Positions 51,632 to 62,500 of a stretch of DNA of 64,000 nt are shown here, piece by piece (the first letter of the stretch is position 1; the number at the start of each line of letters is the position of its first letter). Made by a program: the position numbers and the translations under genes. This DNA is from Trichopria drosophilae (lineage: Eukaryota > Arthropoda > Insecta > Hymenoptera > Diapriidae). The notes beneath the pieces were generated by a model. It was not told where the DNA came from, searched no databases, and saw nothing but the letters and a program-made list of their open reading frames with translations. The DNA lies in the NCBI GenBank assembly GCA_030407085.1, contig CM059585.1, positions 4,705,001-4,769,000 on the forward strand. The letters run 5' to 3'.

Positions 51632-51879
51632 TATTGAAAAAATCAAGAAATGGGATTGAACTCTTTAGAAATGGAAGCTTTTAAAACGTTTTCGTTTGTT
51701 GCGATTCAAAATTGACTTCTATTTAAAATCGATCTATCTAATTGATTCCACTTTCTGAGCACAGATTTTTCAAAGTAAGAAATGATCAAAACTGAATTCT
51801 GTTTCTAAACCTATTTTATTTGTATTTAAATGAAAAAAGTGCATTATATAGAATGTGTTTGGTATGGCAATACTCTTTT

Positions 51880-52052
51880 ATCAAATATTTAGGGCGACTC
51901 CCCATTGGCTAACAATTGCCACGACTGCCCCGCCACGCGTGCAACTCCAACTCGAAGACATCCGCGAACTAACCTCAAAATAAACAAAATATCTCCTCCA
52001 AGAATTCTCTTATTAAATTATATACACGTCAAATTTCGTAAAGTTTTTAAAA
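51880..52052 (+). promoter_or_regulatory. Probable DAD1 promoter and 5'UTR
   Basis: Just upstream of the DAD1 ATG is a short GC-richer island with an inverted CCAAT box (CCCATTGGCTAA near 51901) and a CCCCGCC GC-box-like motif near 51929. An A-rich leader follows, ending TTTTTAAAAATG. No TATA box at a convincing distance. The start site probably lies between about 51930 and 51990 (inference). Confidence 0.45.
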
Positions 52053-52804
52053 ATGTCTATCATCACAGTAATCGGTAAATTCCTTACGGAATATAAAAAG
52101 ACGACGCCGAAAATGCTGAAAATTATGGATGCATATTTATTATACGTATTTCTGACCGGAGTTATTCAATTCGCTTATTGCTGTCTTGTCGGCACATTTC
52201 CGTTCAACAGTTTTCTCAGTGCTTTTATTTCCTGCGTTTCCTGCTTTATTCTCGGAGGTAATTTATTTATTTCTTACCTTTCTGCGGTTGTAGTTGCTTT
52301 TGAAATTTTGACACCCGTTCGGTGTCTGATCAGATTCTCATAATCGACAGTTACGATAATAAATTTAATAAAAAACATTTAATAAGTTTATTGTATAAAT
52401 CATATATCAAATATTTAACGGAGCAAATATTGGAGTCGCAAAGTATATTTTGACATATTCTTTGCTCGATTCGAAAGACAAATAAAAACTAATCATCAAT
52501 AGTAAATTCAGTAATTTATTTGATATTACGTTGATAATAAGTTTGAAATTGCAAGTAAAAATTCTCTTTCGTTCGAATCTTCCAATTAAATATAATTCCT
52601 TCAACAAAGTTAATGATCGAACCTATACAATTTTATAGTTATAAGAATTGTAATAAAATTTGTTAATTTTCAGTCTGTCTTCGACTACAAGTAAATCCCA
52701 AGAATCGAAGTCAATTTCAAGGAATCAGTTCAGAACGAGGATTCGCAGACTTCATATTTGCCCATATTGTCCTTCATCTAGTCGTAATGAATTTTATTGG
52801 ATAA
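52053..52804 (+). CDS. DAD1: DAD1, oligosaccharyltransferase subunit
   Basis: Small multi-pass ER-membrane subunit of the oligosaccharyltransferase complex, which transfers glycans to Asn in nascent proteins. Two exons: 52053-52257 (68 codons + 1 nt) and 52674-52804, joined by a 416-bp GTAATT...TTTCAG intron with matching phase. Protein length 111 aa (human DAD1 is 113). Exon 1 carries the family signatures [18 protein letters not shown] and [18 protein letters not shown]; exon 2 gives [19 protein letters not shown] and ends [13 protein letters not shown], the conserved DAD1 C-terminus. Three hydrophobic segments as expected. The start Met directly precedes [10 protein letters not shown], in the usual position. 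An AATAAA overlaps the end of the gene (52804-52809). The open frame past 52257 is intron. Confidence 0.95.
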
Positions 52805-53341
52805 ATAAATTCACAGCATTTTTTGTACATCATTCATTCTTTCCTGGCACATTATTAAAGAAAACTTACTACTATAAAATAGTTCTCTTTTATTCTCTTT
52901 TACACATGGGTCGTCCGTAGGATTATTTTCGGGGGGGGGGCAAATTAAATGTGTGACTTTATGTTAACGGAAGTTACATAGACTAATAAATATACACTGT
53001 CGGGCCCGGAGTGGGGGGGGGGGCCAACTGCCCCTCCCTGTGGACGCCTTTGCTTTTACATAAGATGTGGAAAATATTTAAAAATGCGTAATAAAAAATA
53101 ATTTAATAAAATAAAAACATTTCCCTTAAATAAAAATAATCTAAAATATGTACATATTCGCAACTACATTGCACTAAAAATAAATAAATCTTTTTTGCCT
53201 TCGCTGACTCATTCGTAAATGAAATGTTCTTTATGATTTACTTGGTGTTAATAAATTAAACAGTTAACGTTCCGGTCATTACGTTGCACTAACGATATTT
53301 CACATTCTCTAAGTATTTTATAAAATAAATTACAATACTGT
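52805..53341. other. Intergenic spacer between convergent DAD1 and LDAF1-like genes
   Basis: The two genes end tail-to-tail, so this interval holds both 3'UTRs. It includes two G-runs (about 9 at 52931, about 11 at 53013) within a repeat-like block ending CCTCCCTGTGGACGCC, a phrase I associate with dispersed insect repeats but cannot classify. Minus-strand polyadenylation candidates near LDAF1 are only variant hexamers (TATAAA near 53318, CATAAA near 53230). Confidence 0.45.
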
Positions 53342-53977
53342 TTAGTTTTTCGGTAACATAACGTTTTTTAAGACCAGACGAATGTAATAAATCGTGTAAT
53401 AAGTTAGTATGAAACTTAAACTTGTCATTATTATCACAGTCGTGACGAAGAATAACATACAGCACAGTATCGAAATGCATATGATCATAATTGCCACTGT
53501 AACAAAAAAAAAAAGGGTATATAGTCACAGTTTGTCGAATTTTAATATGATTTACCTTCGATAATTATGAAACCAGCAAGTACGATAGCGACGTTAATAA
53601 TTGCAAATATTATGAAAAAGAAGATTGGTATTGCCACTGTGAAGCCTAACAGAATGATGCACGCCAACAAAACTGGATTTGCTGCAAGATACAGAAACAA
53701 GTCGTTTGCAGCTTCCTGGATTTTTGCATCTTGCAAAAATCTTTTACACTTTCGCCTCGCCTCTTTATCTAAAACAAAAATTCTCTTGCAATTTATTACA
53801 ATTTGCGATTTAAGAAATCTTACTTACATAGTTCTGGCATACTAAAAGGTTCTTGACTTTTTTTATCCGGAATGACTGGAAGTCGTTCAATTCTTTCTTG
53901 TACCTGAAAAATATTATAGTAAATATTGAACTTATTACTAGAATTGTATGCGACTGTGAAATATGTCATACCGTCAT
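53342..53977 (-). CDS. Promethin/LDAF1-like lipid-droplet assembly protein
   Basis: Family role: partner of seipin at the ER, marking sites of lipid-droplet formation. Four exons on the minus strand: 53977-53972 (Met-Thr only), 53903-53828, 53768-53556 and 53496-53342. They are separated by short introns of 68, 59 and 59 bp, all GT...AG with consistent phases, giving 149 aa (human LDAF1 is 161). The N-terminal half is polar with basic helices (EARRKCKRFLQDAKIQEAAN). Then comes NPVLLACIILLGFTVAIPIF, a hydrophobic hairpin ending in FIIIE, and a further hydrophobic pair (IICISILCCMLFFVTTVIIM). The spacing and the xP...(A/V)(I/V)P...GxII(I/L)E pattern follow LDAF1/TMEM159. Start choice: the only Met upstream in frame at a good donor (ACG|GTATGA). 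An extra upstream non-coding exon is possible (TTTTCTTACTAG just 5'). Confidence 0.7.
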
Positions 53978-54560
53978 AATCCGTAAAGTTTTTTTGGTAA
54001 TCTAGTAAGAAAAGTGAATTCTAAACATACTTTTTTTCGAATTCAATTACTATATTTTCATTTCGATATTTATGCACATTAATTAAGATCCCTAATCTCT
54101 GTTGATTTTCATTTACTCAATCATAACCTTTCGTTCTGACATGCGCGTGGTTCTCCGTCGTATTATTACGTCATAATTGTCTGGTAAACATATTACCAAA
54201 ACAAAAATGGAGAAAATTGCAAGTCGACGTACATTGTTCAAAATAAAGTGGAAAATCATTACGTAAATTGTAATTTTTTGATAAATCCATTTTTTAATGA
54301 GTTATAGTCACTTTTTTATGTGCAGAATAGTGAGAATTGTAATATGCATTGTATTATATAATTTTGTTTATTATGTAGAAATGTTAATTAAAAACAAAAT
54401 GTAAATTTCATTACATATATATTTTATTTGATATTTTTGTTTTATTGCTTTTGTGATTATATTTAGCGCGGTTAGTTACTTTTTGACGCATGCGCACAGG
54501 CTAATATTATCCTAGGGACATTGTAATAGACAAGGTCGGTAATGCAGAAAATATCCGATT
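53978..54560 (-). promoter_or_regulatory. Probable LDAF1-like promoter region
   Basis: Upstream (minus-strand sense) of the first exon are two CpG-bearing spots: ATTATTACGTCATAATT near 54165 (CRE-like TTACGTCA) and GACGCATGCGCACAGG near 54484 (NRF1-like GCATGCGCA). Which of them, if either, is the core promoter is not visible from sequence. Confidence 0.3.
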
Positions 54561-54579
54561 ACAATCAAGTGGGGAAATA

Positions 54580-54980
54580 AAATAATGTGCCATATGGAAA
54601 TGAAGACAATATGTACTTTTTCATCATACTGGGACGAAAGCTTTTCCTCCCTGTTATGAAGAAAAATCGTATACTTCCCTCGGGAAGTAAAAAAGAATGC
54701 CTCAGGCTGCGTTTCACCTCGGGTAAAAATTACACGCAGCTTGAGACATTCTTTATTTTACCTCCCTCGTTGAGTAATATACTTTTTCTCCCGACCGCGT
54801 CGGAATGTCTGTATTCCATGCCTGGAACGCGAGACGAAAGTAGCCGATTCCGCCCGGGCGCCATGGCGCATGAGCACTTCCTTCTCATTACTCCCTAGGG
54901 ACGGAAAGTAGTGCTTCGCTCGGGCAGCAAACCTCCCGCTAAGGAATCGCGCGCTTTCCTCCCTTGAAGCATAATATACT
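54580..54980. mobile_element. MITE-like hairpin block
   Basis: At 54661-54790 an inverted repeat pairs ATACTTCCCTCGGGAAGTAA, AAAGAATGCCTCAGGCTGCG with CGCAGCTTGAGACATTCTTT, TACCTCCCTCGTTGAGTAAT. Flanking CTCCCTAGGGACGGAAAGTA and GGGACGAAAGCTTTTCCTCC extend the symmetry imperfectly. GC-richer than surroundings. The 103-codon frame is a reading of this hairpin. Confidence 0.5.
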
Positions 54981-55130
54981 ATTTTTGTATAAATAAAAAA
55001 CCAATTTTATTCTCATTCCCATAAAGCACAATGTATTTTATTCTCCACCATTTGGATACCTCTATAGAAAATTTGATTTTCAAATAAATACCGTAGAGGT
55101 CCTCCCTTATTCTAATTGGTAACGTTTTTC

Positions 55131-57682
55131 GGGTGCACCTTAAAAACCCGACAAATAAAAAAACAGGCACTTCAAAAAACAGACATTCAAAAACCAGACA
55201 TTTATAAAAACAGACCTTCAAAAACCAGATATTTAAAAAAACAGGCCTTCAAAAACCAGAGATTTAAAAAAACAGACATTTCAAAACACATATATTAAAA
55301 AAAAACAGACATTCAAAAGCAGACATTTCAAAATACAGACATTTCAATAAACAAACATTTAAAAACCAGGGGTGCACCTCAAAAACCCGACAAATCGCAA
55401 AACAGACACTTCATAAACCCGGCCATCATTAAAAAAATACATTAAAAAACCAGACATTTAAAAAAATAGAGATTACTAAATCAGACACTTACAAAAACAG
55501 ACACTCAAAAAAACAGACATTCAAAAACAATACATTTCAAAAAACAGACATTTCAAAACACATACATTTAAAAAAAACAGACATTTTAAAAAACGGACAT
55601 TCAAGCACCTGGGTGCACCTCAGAAACCCGACAAATAAAAAAACACACACTTCAAAAAACAAACATTCAAAAACCAGACATTTCAAAATACAAACATTTC
55701 AATAAACAAACATTTAAAAACCAGGGGTGCACCTCAAAAACCCGACAAATCGCAAAACAGACACTTCATAAACCCGGCCATCATTAAAAAAATACATTAA
55801 AAAACCAGACATTTAAAAAAATAGAGATTACTAAATCAGACACTTACAAAAACAGACACTCAAAAAAACAGACATTCAAAAACAATACATTTCAAAAAAC
55901 AGACATTTCAAAACACATACATTTAAAAAAAACAGACATTTTAAAAAACGGACATTCAAGCACCTGGGTGCACCTCAGAAACCCGACAAATAAAAAAACA
56001 CACACTTCAAAAAACAGACATTCAAAAACCAGACATTTCAAAATACAAACATTTCAATAAACAAACCTTTAAAAAACAGGGGGTGCACCTCAAAAAACCC
56101 GACAAATCGCAAAACAGACACTTCATAAACCCGGCCATCATTAAAAAAAATACATTAAAAAACCAGACATTTAAAAAAATAGAGATTACTAAATCAGACA
56201 CTTACAAAAACAGACACTCAAAAAAACAGACATTCAAAAACAATACATTTCAAAAAACAGACATTTCAAAACACATACATTTAAAAAAAACAGACATTTT
56301 AAAAAACGGACATTCAAGCACCTGGGTGCACCTCAGAAACCCGACAAATAAAAAAAAACACACACTTCAAAAAACAAACATTCAAAAACCAGACATTTCA
56401 AAATACAAACATTTCAAATAAACAAACATTTAAAAACCAGGGGTGCACCTCAAAAACCCGTCAAATCGCAAAACAGACACTTCATAAACCCGGCCATCAT
56501 TAAAAAAATACATAAAAAAACCAGACATGTAAAAAAATAGAGATTACTAAATCAGACACTTACAAAAACAGACTCTCAAAAAAACAGACATTCAAAAACA
56601 ATACATTTCAAAAAACAGACATTTCAAAACACATACATTTAAAAAAAACAGACATTTTAAAAAACGGACATTCAAGCACCTGGGTGCACCTCAGAAACCC
56701 GACAAATAAAAAAACACACACTTCAAAAAACAAACATTCAAAAACCAGACATTTCAAAATACAAACATTTCAATAAACAAACCTTTAAAAAACAGGGGTG
56801 CACCTCAAAAACCCGACAAATCGCAAAACAGACACTTCATAAACCCGGCCATCATTAAAAAAATACATTAAAAAACCAGACATTTAAAAAAATAGAGATT
56901 ACTAAATCAGACACTTACAAAAACAGACACTCAAAAAAAAACAGACATTCAAAAACAAAAACAGACATTAAAATACAGACATTTAAAAAAAATGGACATT
57001 CAAGCACCTGGGTGCACCTCAAAAACCCGACAAATCGCAAAACAAACACTTCATAAACCGGCCAACATTTAAAAAAATACATAAAAAAACTAGACATTTA
57101 AAAAAATAGAGATTACAAAACCAGACATTTATAAAAACAGACACTCAAAAAAACAGACATTTAAAAAACAGACGTTCAAAAACAATACATTTCAAAAAAC
57201 AGACATTTCAAAACACATACATTAAAAAAAAACAGACATTTCAAAACACATACATTAAACAAAACAGACTTTAAAAAACGGACATTCAAGCACCTGGGTG
57301 CACCTCAAAAACCCCACAAATAAAAAGACATACACTTCAAAAAACAGACATTAAAAAACCAGACATTTCAAAATACAAACATTTCAATAAACAAACCTTT
57401 AAAAAACAGGGGTGCACCTCAAGAACCCGACAAATCGCAAAACAGACACTTCATAAACCCGGCCAACATTAAAAAAAAATACATTAAAAAACCAGACATT
57501 TCAAAAAACAGTCTATCAAAAAATGTCTGGGTTTTGAATGTCTGGTTTTTGAATGTCTGGGTTTTGAATGTCTGGTTTTTGAATATCTGGGTTTTGAATG
57601 TCTGGTTTTTGAATGTATCTTTTTTGAAATGTCTGATTTTTGAATGTCTATTTTTTGAAATGTCTGGTTTTTGAGGTGCACC
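55131..57682. mobile_element. FB-like foldback with short-tandem-repeat arms, 2.55 kb
   Basis: The ends are inverted: GGGTGCACCTTAAAAACCCGAC at the left; GTCTGGTTTTTGAGGTGCACC at the right. ACGTTTTTC (55122-55130) and ACGTTTTTT (57683-57691) flank it, a 9-bp target duplication with one mismatch. The arms are made of short units of the type AAAAACAGACATTC/AAAACCAGACATTT. The orientation flips at about 57.52 kb, leaving a 2.4-kb left arm and a ~150-bp right arm (TTTTTGAATGTCTGG units). Tandem-repeat arms plus 9-bp duplication are the features of Drosophila FB elements. No transposase is present. Confidence 0.65.
55369..57500. repeat. Higher-order tandem array, ~355-bp unit
   Basis: GGGGTGCACCTCAAAAACCC begins at 55369, 55724, 56080, 56440 and 56795 (spacings 355, 356, 360, 355), then at 57409 after a rearranged unit. 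Each unit holds a second GGGTGCACCTCAGAAACCCG about two-thirds of the way through and two dozen CAGACATT-type subunits. Unit-to-unit identity is very high, mostly poly-A length changes, which implies recent amplification. Frames such as 56083-56421 (KNQTFKKIEI-like) are by-products. Confidence 0.85.
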
Positions 57683-57778
57683 ACGTTTTTTGAGATGATT
57701 CCTCTTATTCTAATTTTCCTCTCACCCCCACTTATTTCACATGTGGGCTTATGATTCGTGGACAATATTTGCAATCAA

Positions 57779-57949
57779 TAGAACCTCACACTAGTGAACT
57801 GACAAATTTTTTTTCAGTATGTGGTAAATACATAAATACACAGAATAGAATTTTACTGTATATATATCCTACCTAAATACATATACAGCCGATGGTTTAC
57901 TAGTGTTAGGTTCATAGTAGGGAAAAGTGTTCACTAGTGTGAGGTTCTA
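57779..57949. mobile_element. MITE, ~170 bp, inserted in the pogo-type element
   Basis: TAGAACCTCACACTAGTGAAC at the left and GTTCACTAGTGTGAGGTTCTA at the right are a perfect 21-base inverted repeat. Either TA is the target duplication and the element starts GAACCTC, or TA belongs to the ends. The GAACCTC-like end resembles other pogo-class MITEs here. Confidence 0.65.
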
Positions 57950-58117
57950 ATGCAACGAGATTACATTCATCGCGTGTGGTGAGGCAAAATTTGTGGGGAT
58001 ACAATTAGAATAACAGAGACTGGACAATTACAATAAACAGAAGCAACTAGAATAACAAAAGGCGTGCTGTACGTATACACGTAATATTATATAGAATTGT
58101 AAAACCTCACAATAATA

Positions 58118-58338
58118 TGTAGTATCAAACGTTTATATCGACAGTTAATTTGAATTGTACGCGTAGTAAGAGTTTTGGGGACTGTAACCATTACTTCTAT
58201 GTATTAGTGGCAACACACGAACCGACGAAAGAACGGTGCGACGGGCAGTTAGTAAACAACGAGCCGTTGTAATGTAATATTATAAAATAAAATTACCGAG
58301 TTACTTGAAATTCGTCTCAACCCAAATTTTATTCTACA
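58118..58338 (+). repeat. 5' LTR, 221 bp
   Basis: TGTAG...CTACA boundaries. Carries a TATAAAA box (58281-58287) overlapping an AATAAA polyadenylation signal (58286-58291), a compact arrangement in which promoter and poly(A) signals nearly coincide. Confidence 0.9.
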
Positions 58339-58341
58339 AAT

Positions 58342-58359
58342 TGGGGGCTCAGCCGGGAT
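58342..58359 (+). other. Primer binding site
   Basis: Three bases after the 5' LTR lies TGGGGGCTCAGCCGGGAT. It equals the complement of a typical tRNA-Pro 3' end (as used by tRNA-Pro-primed retroelements) at 16 of 18 positions, the two differences being adjacent. The primer may be tRNA-Pro or a tRNA not recognised here. Confidence 0.6.
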
Positions 58360-58585
58360 GTGGCGGATTAATAAAAAGTGACTTATGTTGGCGGTAATGA
58401 ATTAAAAAAAAACGTTATAGACGAAATATAGACGTGAAGCAGAAGACGATTAATGACGAAGAAAAGATAAACGACGAAGAAAATTGGAAAGAATATTGTG
58501 AAAATTAAGTTTAATTTGTACGACGAAGAAGACGATAAAGGGTAACAAAATAAGACGATTGTTGTGAGGAAGACGTTAGACGGAA

Positions 58586-59578
58586 ATGAAGAGAATGTCG
58601 CCAAGAACGCCAACCGATTTTACCGTTCAAGAATTGAAATACATGTTACGAACACGAGGTCTAAGTACAATAATTGGTGTAAAATCAGAATTAATCGCTC
58701 GATTGATGGACGTGGATCCTTCGGGTGCATGGGTCCGAGAAGAGGTGTGCGACTTACAAAATGAGCAGGATGAGGTGGACGAGCGAGATACAACACCGGA
58801 AAGCAATGGCATAGGGATCAGAACATCGGTTTTAAGAACGACGGAGTGCCGTGAATTAGATTTAATGCGGAAAGAAAGAGAAATACTCCAAAAAGAATTG
58901 GAGCTGGCTCGTCGAGAAATCGAATTATTAAAATTAAACGCAAGTATAAGTTCGCAAAGTGCATCGAAACAAAATTCAGGTCATGATTCAACGAGTTCTT
59001 CTAGACAAGGAAAAATTAGAGTGAGTACAGTTGCAGAACTTTTATGTTTCTTCGACGGAAATTCAGAAATGTTCGAAAACTGGGAAAAACAGTTAAGATT
59101 TTTAAAAGCAACGTACAGTATTGACGATAATTCGACAATGATCCTGATTGGTTCTCGGTTAAAGGGACGTGCACTTGATTGGTTTCATTCGAAACCTGAA
59201 CATATTCGTATGACGGTTGACGAACTTTTACAAGAGCTTAAGTCCATGTTTTCACAACGGATTAGTAAGGTCATGATGCGAAAAAAATTCGAAGAACGTA
59301 TTTGGAAGAAAAATGAGACATTTACCGAGTATTTCCATGACAAAACTATTCTCGCAAATCTAGTTCCGATAGGAGACGACGAAATAATCGATTACGTCAT
59401 CGACGGCATAACCGATCCGATGTTGCGAGACCAGGCACGAATTCAAAATTTTTCAACGAAAGCAGCTTTGTTGATGGCATTTGAAAAAGTTACCCTGCGA
59501 ACGAGAGGGCCTGCGTGTAATCGATTCGACGAGAAATCTTCGAGAGCAGCAACGATAAATATCAACGGGAAGGAATAA
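58586..59578 (+). CDS. gag: Gag of the Ty3/gypsy element, with SAP-like N-terminus
   Basis: 330 codons from the first ATG after a 247-nt leader; Met-4 is an alternative start. Residues about 12-42 (TVQELKYMLRTRGL ... GVKSELIARL) fit the SAP helix-loop-helix motif (two amphipathic helices, conserved L, R/K-G-L and K-x-E-L-I-x-R-L), usually a DNA/chromatin-binding module. Residues about 88-118 are a charged coiled coil (LMRKEREILQKELELARREI). Residues about 150-310 match the retrotransposon Gag fold (NWEKQLRFLKATY, LKGRALDWFHSK, MFSQRISKVMMRKKFEERIW). The frame ends at TAA just before the zinc knuckles, which would normally be the Gag C-terminus, so the product lacks its nucleocapsid part. Confidence 0.85.
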   Translation: MKRMSPRTPTDFTVQELKYMLRTRGLSTIIGVKSELIARLMDVDPSGAWVREEVCDLQNEQDEVDERDTTPESNGIGIRTSVLRTTECRELDLMRKEREILQKELELARREIELLKLNASISSQSASKQNSGHDSTSSSRQGKIRVSTVAELLCFFDGNSEMFENWEKQLRFLKATYSIDDNSTMILIGSRLKGRALDWFHSKPEHIRMTVDELLQELKSMFSQRISKVMMRKKFEERIWKKNETFTEYFHDKTILANLVPIGDDEIIDYVIDGITDPMLRDQARIQNFSTKAALLMAFEKVTLRTRGPACNRFDEKSSRAATININGKE

Positions 59579-62500
59579 CAAGACGACAGACGTTGCTACA
59601 ACTGCGGTAACTGCGGGCATGTAAGTGCGAAATGCCCGATGAAGAATAAAGGCGTGAAGTGTTTTCGGTGTGGAGAATATGGACATGTGGCGGCAAAATG
59701 CGTGAGATCGGAATATAACGCGAAAAATGTCAATTCGGTGGAGGGTGTTTTTAACAAAAAATGTTTGAAGTCAGTACAAATTTTTAATGAAAATATTACG
59801 GCTTTATTTGACACGGGTAGTGACCTATGTTTAATGCGACTTGATGTTTATGAGAGGTTAGGTGCATCCCGATTGAATAGAACGGATTTACAATTTCGGG
59901 GAATCGGCGGTAATACGTATAATTCACTTGGTAAATATCAAGCAGAAGTATTTATAGAGGGGTGCGCGTATCGCATGAATTTTCACGTAGTTGAAAATGA
60001 TATTATACCGCATGAATTGATAATCGGAACGAGTTTTTTAAATACCGTAAATTTTTACGTGAAAAAAGGTAAAATTAGAATTTTAAATATTAACGACGAT
60101 GTCACCGATGATGCCGCGTTTGCGGAAATTTTTGTGATAGACGATGTTACAGATCGGGATGAAATAGATTTGTCATATATAACTGATAAAAAAGTAAGTA
60201 CGTTAGTAAAAAAAATAATATTAAATTATAACCCCATTAAAAAACGAGAAGTTGATTTCAAAATGAAACTTATTTTAAATGACGAGAGACCGATATATCA
60301 ACGGCCCAGACGATTAGCCGCTTCGGAGAAAGAAATTGTCAATTTACAGATAGCAGAGTGGTTGCGCGGCGGAATAATTCGTATGTCGGTGTCAGAATAT
60401 GCAAGTCCGATCGTTTTAGTTAAAAAGAAAAACGGAACGCATAGGCTATGCGTTGACTTTCGGATGGTCAACGAAAAAATAATTAAAGATCGATATCCGC
60501 TTCCGCTTATCGAGGACTAAATAGACGCGTTGCAAGGAGCTACATTTTTTACGGCATTAGATTTGAAAAATGGGTTTTTTCATGTCAGTGTCAGTGAAGA
60601 AAGTCGGAAGTATACCGCGTTCGTAGTGCCGGATGGTCATTATGAATTTTTGAAAGTGCCGTTTGGGTTACGTAATTCTCCCGCGGTTTTCCAGAGGTTC
60701 ATAATGTTCATTTTTAGAGATTTAATCGCCGAAAAGATTCTCCTTGTATACATGGACGATTTGATAATACTTTCGACTGACCTTGACGGTGGCCTGAGAA
60801 ATCTCAAGCGTGTACTTAGCGTAGCTAGCGAATTTGGTTTAGTAATTAATTGGAAAAAATGCCGATTTTTGCAGCGAAAGGTAGAATATTTGGGCCACGT
60901 AGTGGAAGATGGTAGAGTAAGTCCATCTGAACATAAAATTAGAGCAGTGACGAAATTTCCGAAACCGACAAATTTTAAACAGATCCAAAGTTTTTTAGGG
61001 TTGACGGGATATTTTCGGAAATTCGTCCAGAATTATTCCTTGATCGCGCGACCTCTGTCCAATCTATTGAAATCAGTTTCCGTTTTTCAGTTTGGTCAAG
61101 AAGAAGAATTTGCGTTTGAAAAACTGAAAGCAATATTGAGCGAACAGCCGGTAATACGTTTGTATAATGTTAATGCCGAAACTGAATTGCATACCGATGC
61201 GTCAAAATTCGGTTACGGTGCTATTCTAATGCAGCGAAATTGCGAAGATGGCAAATTACATCCCGTGTATTATGCGAGCGGAAAAACTACCCCCGCAGAA
61301 GAGCGTTATGCCAGTTACGAATTAGAGGTTCTTGCGATAATTAAAGCGCTACAGAAATTTCGCGTCTATCTTCTCGGTATCAAATTTAAAATAGTGACCG
61401 ACTGTCAAGCTTTTACCATGACAATGAAAAAGAAAAACTTATGCGTACGAGTAGCAAGATGGATATTATTATTAGGCGAATTTAATTATACAATCGAACA
61501 CAGGGCGGGAAAACATATGCCTCATGTAGATGCGTTAAGCCGTAATCCTCTTCCTTCTTGCATGGTAATAGGTGACGCAGACGATGGACTGTTATTTCAG
61601 ATAGGTCGGGCACAGAGACAGGATGACGAATTAAAGGAGTTATTTGATAAAGTAGATCGCGGTCAGAATAATGGATTTTTGTTGCGGAACGGGCTTATAT
61701 TTAAAGAAAGCGAAGGCGATTTTTTGTTAGTTGTCCCGAAAGGTATGCAGTCGCAGGTAATAAAACGAGTGCACGAAAGTGGTCATTTTGGAATTAATAA
61801 GACCGAGTCATTGTTAGCGAGAGATTATTGGTTAAAAAATGCGAGATCGAAAATCGTTAAAGTTATCCAAAATTGCGTGACGTGTATATTATCTGCGAAA
61901 AAACAGGGCAGGCAGGAGGGGTTCCTAAATTCGATTGACAAAGGAGATGTTCCTTTGGACGTTTATCATATCGATCATTTGGGCCCCCTTCCTTCAACCA
62001 AAAAGAATTATCGTCACATCTTCGTTGTTATTGATGCTTTTTCAAAGTTTGTATGGCTGTATGCTACGAAGACCACTAACGCGACCGAAGTTTTAGATCG
62101 TTTGCGAAAACAGGCTACCGTGTTTGGGAATCCGCGTAAAATTATTTGTGACCGCGGATCTGCTTTCACATCGCACGATTTTAAGGAGTATTGTAAGGAA
62201 GAAGGTATTGAGTACGGGCCCATTACCACCGGCGTCCCTCGCGCGAACGGACAAGTGGAAAGGGTGAACCGCACCCTAATACCACTTTTAACTAAATTGT
62301 CTATTCCGAAACATGAAGAGTGGCATAAGTATCTAGATATAGCACAAAAATATCTGATTGCTACGCCTAACAGAAGTACGAATTTTGCGCCTTTTAAGCT
62401 GTTGTTCGGAACACATATGCGATTGAAAGACAATGCCGATGTTGTTAAAATGATCCAAGACGAATGGACCCAAATGTTTTTAGAGGAACGCGATGAAACG

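Larger units (their letters stand above)
55091..58069. mobile_element. pogo-type MITE split by two nested insertions
   Basis: TA-flanked (55089-55090; 58070-58071). The left end CCGTAGAGGTCCTCCCTTATTCTAATT continues to GGTAACGTTTTTC. After the foldback, ...ATGATTCCTCTTATTCTAATT and CCCCCACTTATTT...GTGGACAATATTT match the intact copy at 11964-12129. A second insertion occupies 57779-57949, and the right end resumes with GGGGATACAATTAGAATAAC...GTGCTG. The right inverted repeat is degraded, so this copy is old. Confidence 0.6.

Noticed and set aside
55116..57774. Lys/Thr/Asp-rich repetitive frames (KTDI/KPDI type)
   Set aside because: By-products of the CAGACATT minisatellite; frames break at each A-run length change.
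59570..59640. Programmed frameshift between gag and pol
   Set aside because: Gag, knuckles, protease and RT are all in one frame; the interruptions are in-frame stops, not phase changes.
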